Source: an uncultured Chiayiivirga sp.
Lineage (GTDB): Bacteria > Pseudomonadota > Gammaproteobacteria > Xanthomonadales > Xanthomonadaceae
Assembly: GCA_934525595.1 (NCBI GenBank)
Contig: CAKSZJ010000003.1
Span: forward strand, 1-64,000
Direction of reading: 5' to 3'
Length of the DNA stretch: 64,000 bases
In this document: one piece after another, positions 53,183-64,000 of the stretch
Layout: each line of letters begins with the position of its first letter
How positions within the stretch are numbered: position 1 is the first letter of the stretch
Notes under the pieces: generated by a model
Database searches by the model: none
What the model was told of the DNA's origin: nothing
The model's input: only the letters and a program-made list of their open reading frames with translations
Program-made: the position numbers and the translations under genes

Positions 53183-55519
53183 TCAATGCGAATAGCCGAG
53201 AATAGCACGCTCCAGAAGCTCTCCGGACTTGCGTCCCAGCGTCGACAGCCCCTTCAGTTCAAGTTCGACGTAGAGGCTGGTGTTGACCTCGCCTTCGAAG
53301 TTGCGGATGTAGCGGCGCGCCAGCACGCGTGTGGCCAGGCAGCAGTTTTCCCACTCCAGACCGGCGAAGGCTTCCAGCGTGGTGTCGTCCAGCAGCGAGT
53401 AGTTCCAGCGGGCGACGAAGCGCCAGCGCTCGTTGAGCGGAACCAGGGCAGAGGCGTCGAATTGTTCCAGGGTCACCCGGTCCCGCGTCTCGACCCTCGC
53501 ATCGCGCCGGAAGCGGTAGGCGAAGTTGACCACGCCCTGGCCGCCGAAGCGGTACTGCGTGCGCAGCGTGGACAGATCGGAAAGCTCGCGGCTGGGATCC
53601 CACTGCTGGCTGACGGCCACGCTCCAGCGGTCGTCGAGCTGGTATTCCACGTCGGCCACGTAGGCCGAACCGGAGCGGTCCACGCTGCCGACGCCGGGCA
53701 TCTGCACGCGCTGCGCCTCGAAGTAGCGGATCTGTCCGAGGCTGGCGGACAGTCGCTCCCGCCCGCTGTCCTCCTCGAAGAAGCGCGTGCTTACCGCAAG
53801 CGTCGCCTGGTTTGCATCGGATTGGCGGTCGGCGCCCGAGAAACGGTTGGGCCGGAACAGTTGCCCCCAGCTGAAGCCAAGCTCCTGCGTATCGAAGATC
53901 GGCAGGGCGTGCTGGTCGCGGTAGGGCACGTTGAGGTAGTAGAGGCGCGGCTCCAGCGTCTGGAGCGCGCGGGTTCCGAACACGCTGGCGCGACGCTCGA
54001 AGACCAGCCCGGTGTCCAGGCTCAGGATCGGTGTGGTGCGCGAGGGCGAACGGCCGGGGAAATCGCTGGCGTAGCCGTCGCCCAGGCGGTACTGCGTGTG
54101 CCGCGCGCCCAGCTCCGGATGAATGAAGCCTGCGGCACGCTCGTAGCGCCAGCCCACGTAGGGATGGACATCCACGCGGGTCGCATCAAGCCCGCCGCTG
54201 CGGGTGAAGGCCACGCCCTCGGCGCGAACGCCCGTCACCAGCCCCGCTCCGACCGGGTGCTCCCAGGCCAGCAGCGCGCGTGGCAGGCGCCGGAACGGCT
54301 CGGCGCTCTTCGGAACATACGGATCTGCGATGGTCCAGTCTTCGAGGCTGAGGCTGGCCGACCAGCCCGTGCCGCGGCCATAGATGCCGGCGGTGCTTTC
54401 CAGGAGGCTGGTTGCCGCCATCGTGAGCGAGTCACCGAAATCCTCGAAATAGCGGTCGTCGGAAATGTGGTTGACGTTGGAGATGAGCTGCCAGTTGGCG
54501 CCGAGACGGCCGCGGTGCTCCCAGGTCAGGGTGCCGCGGTCGCTGGCGGTCTGGTCGTCGTCGGGCAGCCAGGCGCCAAACACGCGGCCGCGCTGGGTGT
54601 CGGTCAGGTAGCGGAACTCCGCGCCGAGCATCACCCCGCGCTTTGTCATCAGGCGCGGAGTCAGGGTGAGGTCGTAGTTGGGCGCGAGGTTGAGGTAATA
54701 CGGGATTTCAAGATCGAATCCGCGCGAACGCGATGCGCTCATCGACGGGAACAGGAAGCCCGTCTTGCGGCGCTCGTCGATGGGCAGGGTGGCGATGGGC
54801 AGGTAAAGCACGGGCACCGGGCCGATGCGCAGCGTGCCGCGCCGGATGGTGGCCATGCCTTCGGCCTGGTCGATGTCCACGCGCCGGGCGCGGATGGTCC
54901 ACTGGCGATCGTCCGGGTCGCAGGTGGTGTAGGAAACCCCTTCCAGCAGGCTGTGGTCGCCTTGGTTGGTGGCCTGTTCGGCTTCACCGTTGCCGCGCGC
55001 CTGCAGCAGCTGGTAGCGCAGCCCGACGAGCGTGGCGCGCTGCGATTCAAGCTCTCCCTCGGCGTGGGCGGCTTCCATCAGCATGACGGCGTCCTGGTAC
55101 TGGACCGGCCCTTCGGCCCGCCAGGTTTCCTTTGCCGGGTCGTAGTGCAGCAGGGCGCTGGCCACGCGCTGGTCGGCGCGCTGGATTTCGACATCTCCCT
55201 CCAGCCGGTAGCTGTCGCCGTCGCGCAGGTCGATGCTGCGCGCCCACAGCTGGGTCTGGGCGTGCTCGCGGTCGGCTTGCGATGCGGAGGTCGGGCGATA
55301 GAACTCGTAGAGGGCGTTGGGCTTGCACAGCACCCAGAGGGACGGGTCGTACTCCAGGCGTGACGTCGCGTCGGCCGCGCCGGCGCCAGCGAGAAGGAAT
55401 CCGATCGAAAGGGCAAGGCGAGCGTACGGCACGGGGCGGGTCCAGCCAAAACGGCCGCCAGCTTGCCGCAAATGGAACGGCTGCGGCAATGCGTGCGGGG
55501 TGCTTCGAGTGCGAGCCAT
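53183..55519 (-). CDS. lptD: LPS-assembly outer-membrane protein LptD
   Basis: 778 residues. A basic N-terminus and signal segment (LALSIGFLLAGAGAADA) precede the OstA/LptA-like periplasmic domain (YRLEGDVEIQRADQRVASALLHYDPAKETWRAEGPVQY) and a large beta-barrel. The conserved disulphide Cys residues are visible: near the N-terminus (WVLCKPN), in YTTCDPDDRQW and the CC pair in FAGLEWENCCLATRVLARR. The protein ends in an aromatic strand (AILGYSH). With LptE it inserts LPS into the outer leaflet. ATG at 55519 with AAGGA upstream. Divergent from the suf regulator; the promoter of that operon overlaps its 5' end. Confidence 0.95.
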   Translation of the reverse strand: MARTRSTPHALPQPFHLRQAGGRFGWTRPVPYARLALSIGFLLAGAGAADATSRLEYDPSLWVLCKPNALYEFYRPTSASQADREHAQTQLWARSIDLRDGDSYRLEGDVEIQRADQRVASALLHYDPAKETWRAEGPVQYQDAVMLMEAAHAEGELESQRATLVGLRYQLLQARGNGEAEQATNQGDHSLLEGVSYTTCDPDDRQWTIRARRVDIDQAEGMATIRRGTLRIGPVPVLYLPIATLPIDERRKTGFLFPSMSASRSRGFDLEIPYYLNLAPNYDLTLTPRLMTKRGVMLGAEFRYLTDTQRGRVFGAWLPDDDQTASDRGTLTWEHRGRLGANWQLISNVNHISDDRYFEDFGDSLTMAATSLLESTAGIYGRGTGWSASLSLEDWTIADPYVPKSAEPFRRLPRALLAWEHPVGAGLVTGVRAEGVAFTRSGGLDATRVDVHPYVGWRYERAAGFIHPELGARHTQYRLGDGYASDFPGRSPSRTTPILSLDTGLVFERRASVFGTRALQTLEPRLYYLNVPYRDQHALPIFDTQELGFSWGQLFRPNRFSGADRQSDANQATLAVSTRFFEEDSGRERLSASLGQIRYFEAQRVQMPGVGSVDRSGSAYVADVEYQLDDRWSVAVSQQWDPSRELSDLSTLRTQYRFGGQGVVNFAYRFRRDARVETRDRVTLEQFDASALVPLNERWRFVARWNYSLLDDTTLEAFAGLEWENCCLATRVLARRYIRNFEGEVNTSLYVELELKGLSTLGRKSGELLERAILGYSH

Positions 55520-55526
55520 CCCATCC

Positions 55527-55555
55527 TTGTCGCGCGCGTGGCCAAAGGGTACAAT
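55527..55555 (+). promoter_or_regulatory. Promoter of the suf operon
   Basis: TTGTCG (55527-55532) and TACAAT (55550-55555) are 17 bp apart. The predicted start is near 55562, leaving a leader of about 52 nt with AGGA before the regulator ATG. The site lies directly upstream of the divergent lptD ATG (55519), so the two genes share a very short control region. I could not identify an Fe-S regulator box with confidence. Confidence 0.65.
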
Positions 55556-55613
55556 TTTCGTCCCTTTTCGATCCGCCGCCCGGCCGCCTCGGCGGCGTGC
55601 ATCAGGACCCGAC

Positions 55614-56066
55614 ATGCTGCGCGTCACCCGCCTCACCGACTATGCCACCCTGCTGATGACCGTACTGGCGCGCGCGCCAGGCACGGTGCTCAGCGGCGCG
55701 GCGCTGGCCGAGTGCGCGCGGCTGGAGCTGACCACGGTCAGCAAGGTGTTGAAATCGCTGGCGCAGGCGGGCCTGATCGAAGGCCTGCGCGGCGCCTACG
55801 GCGGCTATCGCATGGTGCGCGCGCCGTACCAGGTCAGCCTGCTGGAGATCGTCGAGGCGATCGAGGGGCCGCTGGGCATGACCGAGTGCAGCGCGGCGGA
55901 TTCGCACTGCGACCGGTCCGCCTTCTGCACCGTTGCGCCGCACTGGCATCGCGTCAACGACGTGGTCGCCGATGCGCTGCGCAGCATGACGCTGGACCGC
56001 ATGATCGCTCCCCCTCCACCTCCCGCGGCGGATGCGCGACGGATTCCCGCGCGCCACGCCACCTGA
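55614..56066 (+). CDS. Rrf2-family regulator of the SUF Fe-S assembly operon
   Basis: 150 residues. An N-terminal winged helix (MLRVTRLTDYATLLMTVLARAPGTVLSGAALAECARLELTTVSKVLKSLAQAGLIEGLRGAYGGYRM) and three Cys in ECSAADSHCDRSAFC match IscR-like Fe-S-binding regulators, specifically the SUF-associated branch. It should sense Fe-S status and control its own operon. The C-terminus is Pro/Ala-rich. The gene starts the suf run and is 15 bp before sufB. Confidence 0.92.
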   Translation: MLRVTRLTDYATLLMTVLARAPGTVLSGAALAECARLELTTVSKVLKSLAQAGLIEGLRGAYGGYRMVRAPYQVSLLEIVEAIEGPLGMTECSAADSHCDRSAFCTVAPHWHRVNDVVADALRSMTLDRMIAPPPPPAADARRIPARHAT

Positions 56067-56081
56067 TTCCAAGGCAGCCCC

Positions 56082-57524
<1,443 letters not shown>

Positions 57525-57666
57525 ATGGCTGCGGCCCGCGCGCGCAGGGTGCCGGTATCGGATTGGAAGACCTGCGTTACAACACGCGGGCGACGCGCCG
57601 GCTGCGGCACGTCGCCCGATCAGGAACATCTGCAAGCGGCCGAATCGACCCGGCCCGGAGACTCTC

Positions 57667-58424
<758 letters not shown>

Positions 58425-58428
<4 letters not shown>

Positions 58429-59723
58429 ACCCATCCATGTCTCCACTGCTTGAATCCCTTGCCGCCGGCTTCGATTCGCTCGCGCTGCGCGATGCCGCCG
58501 GGCTGGAGGCGCCGCGTCGCGCGGCGCTGGGGCAGGCGCTTGAAACCGGCCTGCCCGCACAGCGACGCGAACGCTGGAAATACACTTCGCTGCGCGCGCT
58601 GGAACGGCGCAGCTTCGTTCCGGCTGCGGCGCTGCCGGCGCCGCTGGATGTCACCGCCCTGGCATTGCCGGCCGCGCCGCGCCTGGTTTTTTCCAACGGC
58701 CGCTGCGTGCCCGGACTGAGCGACCTTGCCGGGCTGCCTGACGGGGTGGGCATGCGGCCGCTGTCGCAGGCGCTGCGCGAGGATGCGCCGCAGGATCTGG
58801 CCTTCCTGCTGCGGCGTTTCGATACCGCAGACGACGTCTTCGCACAGCTCAACACGGCGCTGGCGGAGGAGGGCGCCGTGCTGCGCGTGGCGCCCGGCGT
58901 GACGGTCGAGGTGCCGCTGCACCTGGTCTTCATCGGCACGCCGGTGCAGGGCGATGCCTCTTTCGCGCTGCGCCACCGCATCGAGCTGGGCGCGGGCGCG
59001 CGCCTGGCGCTGGTCGAGCAGTACGTTGCAGCCGGCGCGCACGCCAATCTTTGCAACGCACTGGCGCAGATAGAGCTGGCGCCTGGCGCACAGTTCGAGC
59101 ATCTGCGTGTGCAGTCGGATGCGACAGCCGCGACGCATTTCCTGCGTACCGAGGCGGTGCTGGCGGAGACATCCGCCTATCGCCGGCTCGACCTGGAGCT
59201 GGGCGCGGCGCTGTCGCGCCACGAGCTCAACGTCGGCCTGCGCGGCACGGGCGCGCAGCTGCGCGCCAACGGCGTGCTGCTGGGCGACGGACGACGCCAT
59301 CTGGATACGCGCCTTGGCATCGCCCACGTGGCACGCGATACCACCTGCCTGCTGGAATGGCGCGGTCTGGGCGCGCAGCGCTCGCGCGCGGTGTTCCACG
59401 GCGGCATCCTGATCCAGGCGGGTGCCGACGGCACCGACGCGCGGCTTTCCAACAAGAACCTGCTGCTTTCCGCCGAGGCCGAAATCGATACCCAGCCGGT
59501 GCTGGAAATCCACGCCGACGAAGTGCAGGCCGCGCACGGCGCCACCGTCGGTAGCCTCGACGCCGCCGCGCTGTTCTACCTGCGCTCGCGCGGCATTCCC
59601 GAGGCACAGGCGCACCGCATGCTGACGGCGGCCTTCTGCCGCGAAGTGCTGAGCGCGCTTGAGGGGCCGCTGCGCGAGGCCGCGGAATCGGTTCTCGACA
59701 GCCGCCTGGACGCCCTCGCGTGA
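58425..59723 (+). CDS. sufD: Fe-S cluster assembly subunit SufD
   Basis: 432 residues. RERWKYTSLRALERRSF is the conserved N-terminal block; the C-terminal beta-helix region has GAGARLALVEQYVA, DTTCLLEWRGLGAQRSRAVFHGGILIQAGADGTDARLSNKNLLLSAEAEIDTQPVLEIHADEVQAAHGATVGSLDAAALFYLRSRGIPEAQAHRML, the SufB/SufD signature. It completes the SufBC2D scaffold. The GTG at 58425 overlaps the sufC stop and has GGAGG nearby; an ATG at 58437 is the alternative. Confidence 0.95.
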
Positions 59724-60946
59724 GCGTGAGCGAGCCCGACTGGGCGGCGTTGCGCGCGGGCTTTCCGCTGCTTGCGCGCCAGGTCCACGGCAAGCCCCTG
59801 GTCTATTTCGATTCGGCCAATACCGCGCAGAAGCCCCGCGAGGTGATCGCCGCGGTGGATGAGTTCTACCGCTGCCACAACGCCAACGTCAGCCGTGCCG
59901 TGCACCAGCTCGGCAACGAGGCGACGGAAGCCTACGAGGGTGCGCGCGCGGCGCTGGCGCGCTTCGTCGGCGGACGAGGTGAAGAGGTCGTGTTGACCAG
60001 CGGCACCACCTTCGCGCTCAACCTGGTCGCCCATTCGTGGGCGCTGCCGCGCCTGGCGCCCGGCGATGTGATCCTGCTCACCCGCATGGAGCACCACGCC
60101 AACATCGTGCCGTGGCAGCTGGTGGCGCAGCGCAGCGGCGCGCGCATCGAGGTGGTGGAGCTTTTGCCCGACGGCACGCTCAATCTGGCAATGCTGCACG
60201 AGAAGCTCGCCGGCCCGGTGAAGCTGCTGGCCCTCACCCACACCTCCAACGTGCTGGGTACGGTCAATCCGGTGCGCGAGATCTGCCGCGAAGCGCGGCG
60301 CCACGGCGTCATCAGCGTGGTCGACGGCTCCCAGGCCGTGCCGCACCAGCCGGTGGACGTGAACGCGATCGGCTGCGACTTCTACGCCTTCACCGGCCAC
60401 AAGATGTGCGGGCCGACCGGCACCGGCGCGCTGTGGGCACGGCGCGAGCACCTCGAGGCGATGCCGCCGTTCCTGGGCGGCGGGGAAATGATCAAGGAGG
60501 TGCGTTTCGAGGGCACCGTCTACAACGATGCGCCGCAGCGCTTCGAGGCCGGCACCCCCAATGTCGCCGGATTCGCCGGGCTGGGCGCCGCGGTGGAGTT
60601 TCTGGAAGGCGTCGGCATGGAGGCCATCCGCATGCGCGAGGCCGGGCTGCTCGCGCACCTGACCGAAGAGCTGGACCGCATCGAGGGCCTGCGCATCTTC
60701 GGGCGCGCGCCCGACAAGGCCGCGGTGCTGTCGTTTGCCATCGACGGCGCGCATTCGCACGACCTGGCCACCCTGCTGGATCTGGAGGGCGTCGCGGTGC
60801 GCTCCGGCCAGCACTGTGCGCATCCGCTGCTGCAATGGCTGGGCGTGGGAACGACCTGCCGCGCTTCGCTGGCGTTCTACAACACCCATGAGGAAATCGA
60901 GGCTTTCGTCGCGGCCTTGCGCAAGGTGCGCGCGCTGCTGGCCTGA
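59720..60946 (+). CDS. sufS: Cysteine desulfurase SufS
   Basis: 408 residues, class V aminotransferase fold. LTSGTTFALNLVAHSW, LTRMEHHANIVPWQ, VVDGSQAVPHQPVDVNAIGCDFYAFTGHKMCGPTGTGALW (PLP Lys in FTGHK) and RSGQHCAHPLLQWLG (active Cys) identify SufS. It supplies sulphur for Fe-S clusters. The GTG start overlaps the sufD stop (GTGA). No sufE, sufU or A-type carrier gene follows; the next gene is convergent, 3 bp away. Confidence 0.96.
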   Translation: MSVSEPDWAALRAGFPLLARQVHGKPLVYFDSANTAQKPREVIAAVDEFYRCHNANVSRAVHQLGNEATEAYEGARAALARFVGGRGEEVVLTSGTTFALNLVAHSWALPRLAPGDVILLTRMEHHANIVPWQLVAQRSGARIEVVELLPDGTLNLAMLHEKLAGPVKLLALTHTSNVLGTVNPVREICREARRHGVISVVDGSQAVPHQPVDVNAIGCDFYAFTGHKMCGPTGTGALWARREHLEAMPPFLGGGEMIKEVRFEGTVYNDAPQRFEAGTPNVAGFAGLGAAVEFLEGVGMEAIRMREAGLLAHLTEELDRIEGLRIFGRAPDKAAVLSFAIDGAHSHDLATLLDLEGVAVRSGQHCAHPLLQWLGVGTTCRASLAFYNTHEEIEAFVAALRKVRALLA

Positions 60947-60949
60947 GCG

Positions 60950-62617
60950 TTACGGCTGCACGGCCTCGGGAGGATCGCGGCACGCGGCGAACAGGTCGCG
61001 TTCGGGGTCATAGGCGCTGGTTTTCACGTCGAACACGCCCAGCAGGGTCGGGAACAGGTGATCGTGGCTGGTCGGCTTGCGCGCGACCTCGCGCACGCAG
61101 GCCGTGTCGATGCGGCTGTTGGCGGAAAACGCCGGTGACATCCACAGCACCATCGGCACGTGCAGCTGCGCGCGCGGTGCCACGCGGTAGGGCGCGCCGT
61201 GCAGGTAGAGGCCGTATTCGCCGAGCGATTCGCCGTGATCGGAGACATAGAGCATGGCGACGTCGCGCTCGCGCTCGGCGGCCAGAAGCTCGATGAGCTG
61301 ATCCAGCACCGCGTCGGTGTAGAACAGCACGTTGTCGTAGGCGTTGGCGATTTCCTCGCGTCTGCAGCGACTCAGTTCGGCGGTGCGGCAGGTCGGGGTG
61401 AAGTGCTCGTAGGCGGCCGGATAGCGTTCGAAATAGTTGGGCCCGTGGTTGCCCAGCATGTGCAGGACGATGATCTGGTCGCCGGGCGCGGCCTGGATGC
61501 GTTCGGCCAGGCCGCGCAGCAGGATTTCATCCAGACAGCGGCCATCGTGGCAGAGCGCGGGATCGTCGGCAGACGACATCGCCTGCGTTTCGACGCCGTC
61601 GCACACGCCCTTGCAGCCGGCCTGGTTGTCGCGCCACAGCACCGAAATTCCGAGGTTGGCGAGCACATCGAGCACCGATGCCTCGCCGGCGATGGCGGCG
61701 CGATCGTAGTGCGCCCGGCCGCGCGGGGAGAACATGCACGGCAGCGAGACCGCGGTGCTGGTGCCACAGGCGCTCACGTCCGGGAAATTGACCAGATCCG
61801 CGCGGGCCGCCAGGGCGGGCGTGGTCTGGCGCGCGTAGCCGTTCAGCCCCCAGTGGTCGCCGCGCACGGTTTCCCCGACCACCAGCACCAAGAGGCGCGG
61901 GCGGCGGGTAGCGGCGGTGGGCACTTGGATGGCGTCGGTCGCGATGGGCCGCTTCGGGCCGAGCGCCGCCTTCGCGTCGCCCTGCGCCAGCGCGCGCGCG
62001 CCGGAAACCACAAAGTTGCCCGGCGTGATGCGGTAGCGCAGCAGGGGATCGCCGCGCATGAGTCCGAACACGCCTTGCGACACCGGCAGCAACGCACCCA
62101 CGGCCAGCGCCAGCGTGGCGACCAGGAACAGCAGCCGCCGTTTCAGCTGGCGTCGCCAGGGCAACTGCCTGGGCGTGAGGAGCCACAGTGCGGCGGCAAG
62201 CAGCGCGCCTTGCATCAGCACATGCAGGATCAGGTTGGGGCTGAGCAGCTCGCGCGTTTCGGCCGGATCGGTTTGCACGATGCTGCGCATCATGTCGGCA
62301 TCGAAGACCACCGCGAAGCGATCCATGTACCAGGTGGCGAAGGCGGTGGTGACCAGCAGCACCGCCAGCAGCGGTCGCACCGCGCGGCCCCAGGCGCACA
62401 GGCCGATCAGGAAGGCGTGCAGCGCGAACATCGCCACGCCCAGCGAGACGGCCAGTGCGGTGGATGCTTGCGCGTGCCGCACGGCGGCCCAGAACGGCCC
62501 GTTGCAGGCCAGCACGAACCAGGCACAGGCGAGAAGGATCATGGCCTCAGCGGACAGCGTCGGTCGGCCCCAGCGGCGTGCGCTGTGCGCGCCCTCGTCG
62601 ATGGCGATGGCGTTCAT
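60950..62617 (-). CDS. eptA: Lipid A phosphoethanolamine transferase (EptA family)
   Basis: 555 residues. Five N-terminal membrane helices (DUF1705) precede a periplasmic sulfatase-fold domain with VVGETVRGDHWGLNGYARQTTP, nucleophile Thr in SACGTSTAVSLPCMFS, HMLGNHGPNYFERYP, and YVSDHGESLGEYGLYLHGAPY (metal Asp/His). Several Cys pairs in the soluble domain match EptA disulphides. It adds phosphoethanolamine to lipid A phosphate, lowering negative charge and conferring cationic peptide resistance. ATG at 62617 shares one base with the PAP2 gene stop (TGATG). A response regulator lies divergently beyond. Confidence 0.9.
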   Translation of the reverse strand: MNAIAIDEGAHSARRWGRPTLSAEAMILLACAWFVLACNGPFWAAVRHAQASTALAVSLGVAMFALHAFLIGLCAWGRAVRPLLAVLLVTTAFATWYMDRFAVVFDADMMRSIVQTDPAETRELLSPNLILHVLMQGALLAAALWLLTPRQLPWRRQLKRRLLFLVATLALAVGALLPVSQGVFGLMRGDPLLRYRITPGNFVVSGARALAQGDAKAALGPKRPIATDAIQVPTAATRRPRLLVLVVGETVRGDHWGLNGYARQTTPALAARADLVNFPDVSACGTSTAVSLPCMFSPRGRAHYDRAAIAGEASVLDVLANLGISVLWRDNQAGCKGVCDGVETQAMSSADDPALCHDGRCLDEILLRGLAERIQAAPGDQIIVLHMLGNHGPNYFERYPAAYEHFTPTCRTAELSRCRREEIANAYDNVLFYTDAVLDQLIELLAAERERDVAMLYVSDHGESLGEYGLYLHGAPYRVAPRAQLHVPMVLWMSPAFSANSRIDTACVREVARKPTSHDHLFPTLLGVFDVKTSAYDPERDLFAACRDPPEAVQP

Positions 62618-63432
62618 CAGGCGCCACCCCGCGCGTTGCCCGGGCGAACAGGCGTGCCGACGGATGCCTCGGGATCGCGCCGGCGCCAGAGCATGAACAG
62701 CCGCGCGGCCACCAGCCAGCACAGTGCCGCGGTCCAGATGTCATGCGACAGGAAATGCGCGCCGCGAATCTGCTGGGAGATGCCGAAGACCAAGCCGGCC
62801 GCGATTGCCAGGGCCCATGCCAGACGCGCGCGGCGCGGATTGGCCGCGAGCGCGAAACCCGCTGCCACCCAGGCGTAGCCTGCGCTGGCGTGACCGGCGG
62901 GAAAGCACGCGCCGGGCTGGCCCAAAGAGGCCGGCGAAAACGGCGCAAGGTAGGCGTGCGTGCCGCCGTAGCGCAGCAAGTCCCAGGGGCAGTCCACGCC
63001 GCTGCAGCGCTTGATCAGGCCCACCAGCAGAGTCGATGCAAGCACCGTCACCGCCAGATAGCCCAGCGGCCTGCGCCAGTGAGCGGGCACTATCTTACAG
63101 CGCCCGCTCGCGGCCCAGGTGGCGACCACTGCCAGCCAGGCGACGACGCTGAGGTGATGCCCGCCCCTGTGCAGCACGGTGGAAAAAAGCCAGGTGTCGC
63201 GCAGCGCCCACTGGCCGCCCTGCCAGCGGTAGATACGGTCGGCAAGCCAGAGGTCTCCACCCGCGTATTGCAACAATCCGGCCAGGAGGGCGGCGAACAG
63301 CAGTACGGCCGCGCCGGCCTTCCAGCCCGCAAGGAGTACGGGGTCGAGGTGCCGATCGGATGCGGGCACGGATTGCGCCGGACTGACGGCGCGTTCGGCT
63401 GGGTGAATTGCGTGAAGCAGGTTCGACGACAT
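62617..63432 (-). CDS. PAP2-family phosphatase, membrane-bound
   Basis: 271 residues, six membrane helices. The lipid phosphatase motifs are visible: KRCSGVDCPWDL (motif 1 region, variant), FPAGHASAGYAW (motif 2) and RGAHFLSHDIWTA (motif 3, R-x5-H-x3-D). It resembles the PAP2 proteins that accompany eptA and act on lipid A 1-phosphate or undecaprenyl diphosphate. Translationally coupled to eptA, so a lipid A modification role is likely. The 197-bp upstream region is shared with the divergent response regulator. Confidence 0.88.
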   Translation of the reverse strand: MSSNLLHAIHPAERAVSPAQSVPASDRHLDPVLLAGWKAGAAVLLFAALLAGLLQYAGGDLWLADRIYRWQGGQWALRDTWLFSTVLHRGGHHLSVVAWLAVVATWAASGRCKIVPAHWRRPLGYLAVTVLASTLLVGLIKRCSGVDCPWDLLRYGGTHAYLAPFSPASLGQPGACFPAGHASAGYAWVAAGFALAANPRRARLAWALAIAAGLVFGISQQIRGAHFLSHDIWTAALCWLVAARLFMLWRRRDPEASVGTPVRPGNARGGA

Positions 63433-63629
63433 GACGCAATGGCTGACGGGTACAGGGTCCGAGTGGCCGAAAGCATCGGTCCAGCGGTGTCGGAGAGCCG
63501 TCGAAGTTTCGTTTGTTGCGCATTAATTGACCGGGCAAAAGCCTGGGACGGACACACGATGCAGCCCTCGGACTGGCACCGAAGTGCGACTTTGACCATG
63601 CTTTGCGCACTGTCCCGGATGCTGAGCCG

Positions 63630-64000
63630 ATGCGCCTGCTCGTGATCGAAGACCACCCGGCCCTGGTGGCGAACCTGTTTTCCTATTTCGAGGCGCACGG
63701 CGCGCACCTCGATGCCGCGCCCGACGGGCTGGTCGGGCTGCATCTGGCCCTGGCGAACGACTACGACGCGGTGGTGCTCGACTGGATGCTGCCGCGCATG
63801 GAGGGGCCCGCGGTGCTGGAAGCCCTGCGCGCGCGCGGGCGCGACGTTCCCGTCCTGATGCTGACCGCGCGCGACCAACTGCCGGACAAGCTTGCGGGAT
63901 TCCGCGCTGGCGCGGACGACTACCTGACCAAGCCCTTCGACCTGGCCGAGCTGGAAGCGCGCCTGGTCGCGCTGGTGACGCGCGCCCGCGGGCGGACCGC
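63630..64000 (+). CDS. Response regulator receiver domain, truncated by the window edge
   Basis: 123 codons are visible from the ATG at 63630 to the edge. LLVIEDHPALVANLFSYFEAHG is the acidic pocket, LDWMLPRMEGPAVLEALRARG holds the phospho-acceptor Asp, LMLTARDQLPDKLAGFRAGADDYLTKPFDLAELEARL contains the Thr and Lys. The arrangement fits an OmpR/PmrA-QseB type regulator with its DNA-binding domain beyond the edge. Divergent to PAP2-eptA, whose homologues are often under PmrA control, so it may regulate them. A TTGACC at 63592-63597 could belong to its promoter, with a poor -10. Confidence 0.85.
   Translation, partial: MRLLVIEDHPALVANLFSYFEAHGAHLDAAPDGLVGLHLALANDYDAVVLDWMLPRMEGPAVLEALRARGRDVPVLMLTARDQLPDKLAGFRAGADDYLTKPFDLAELEARLVALVTRARGRT

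Overview
The window is GC-rich, gene-dense chromosomal DNA from a gammaproteobacterium of the Lysobacterales (Xanthomonadales), probably near Rhodanobacteraceae/Lysobacteraceae. This rests on gene orders and families: ssb next to rmlBACD and a xanB/manC-type enzyme, a 180-kDa-class NAD-glutamate dehydrogenase, a SUF operon led by an Rrf2-type regulator, GTAG-headed REP repeats, GGGATTC-type heptad repeats, an exosortase-H-like protein and the lptD-surA-pdxA-rsmA-apaG-apaH order. The genus cannot be fixed from sequence reading alone.

Layout. 1-3236 is the right end of an integrated element: a partial gene, an AlpA-type regulator, an unknown gene, a higBA-type toxin-antitoxin pair and a tyrosine integrase, ending at a duplicated 3' fragment of tRNA-Val(CAC); the rest of the element and the intact tRNA should lie left of the window. 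3347-7196 holds hutG, a Bcr/CflA-type efflux pump and a secreted amidohydrolase. 7414-10632 is yceI-cytochrome b561-yceI plus a GTPase. 10651-13395 is a large secreted serine protease. 13556-19812 (minus strand) runs ssb-rmlB-rmlA-rmlC-rmlD-manC (dTDP-rhamnose and GDP-mannose supply for surface polysaccharide) into a manganese-exporter-family gene with a yybP-ykoY riboswitch. 19969-21407 is ispB followed by three REP doublets on a 144-bp period and a terminator. 21427-28971 has the large glutamate dehydrogenase, pilB and an EF-P-like gene. 28994-33974 contains a short-chain dehydrogenase, two amino-acid permeases, a NUDIX hydrolase and a Cys-rich lipoprotein. 33974-38774 is aroK-aroB-WGR-like-hemE-glnS. 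38839-43086 has an exosortase-H-like gene, a response regulator, pdxH, an unknown pseudo-receiver-like protein and a VKOR-thioredoxin fusion. 43144-48519 is dgkA, an rlmI-like methyltransferase, lgt-thyA-folA and a porin behind an FNR-type box. 48689-55519 is the outer-membrane biogenesis/RNA-methylation cluster (lptD, surA, pdxA, rsmA, apaG, apaH). 55614-60946 is the SUF iron-sulphur operon. 60950-64000 is a lipid A phosphoethanolamine transferase, a PAP2 phosphatase and a divergent, truncated response regulator.

Most of the window is conserved core genome in tightly packed, often ATGA- or GTGA-overlapping operons. The interest lies in regulation and in small elements: several genes have a -10 hexamer placed so that transcription should begin at the start codon with no Shine-Dalgarno (higB, hutG, ispB, aroK); the toxin operator fits exactly in its promoter spacer; a manganese riboswitch sits directly behind a sugar-nucleotide operon with no visible terminator between; and the porin promoter has the geometry of a class II FNR site. 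I found no CRISPR array, no complete insertion sequence and no clearly novel multi-gene defence system.
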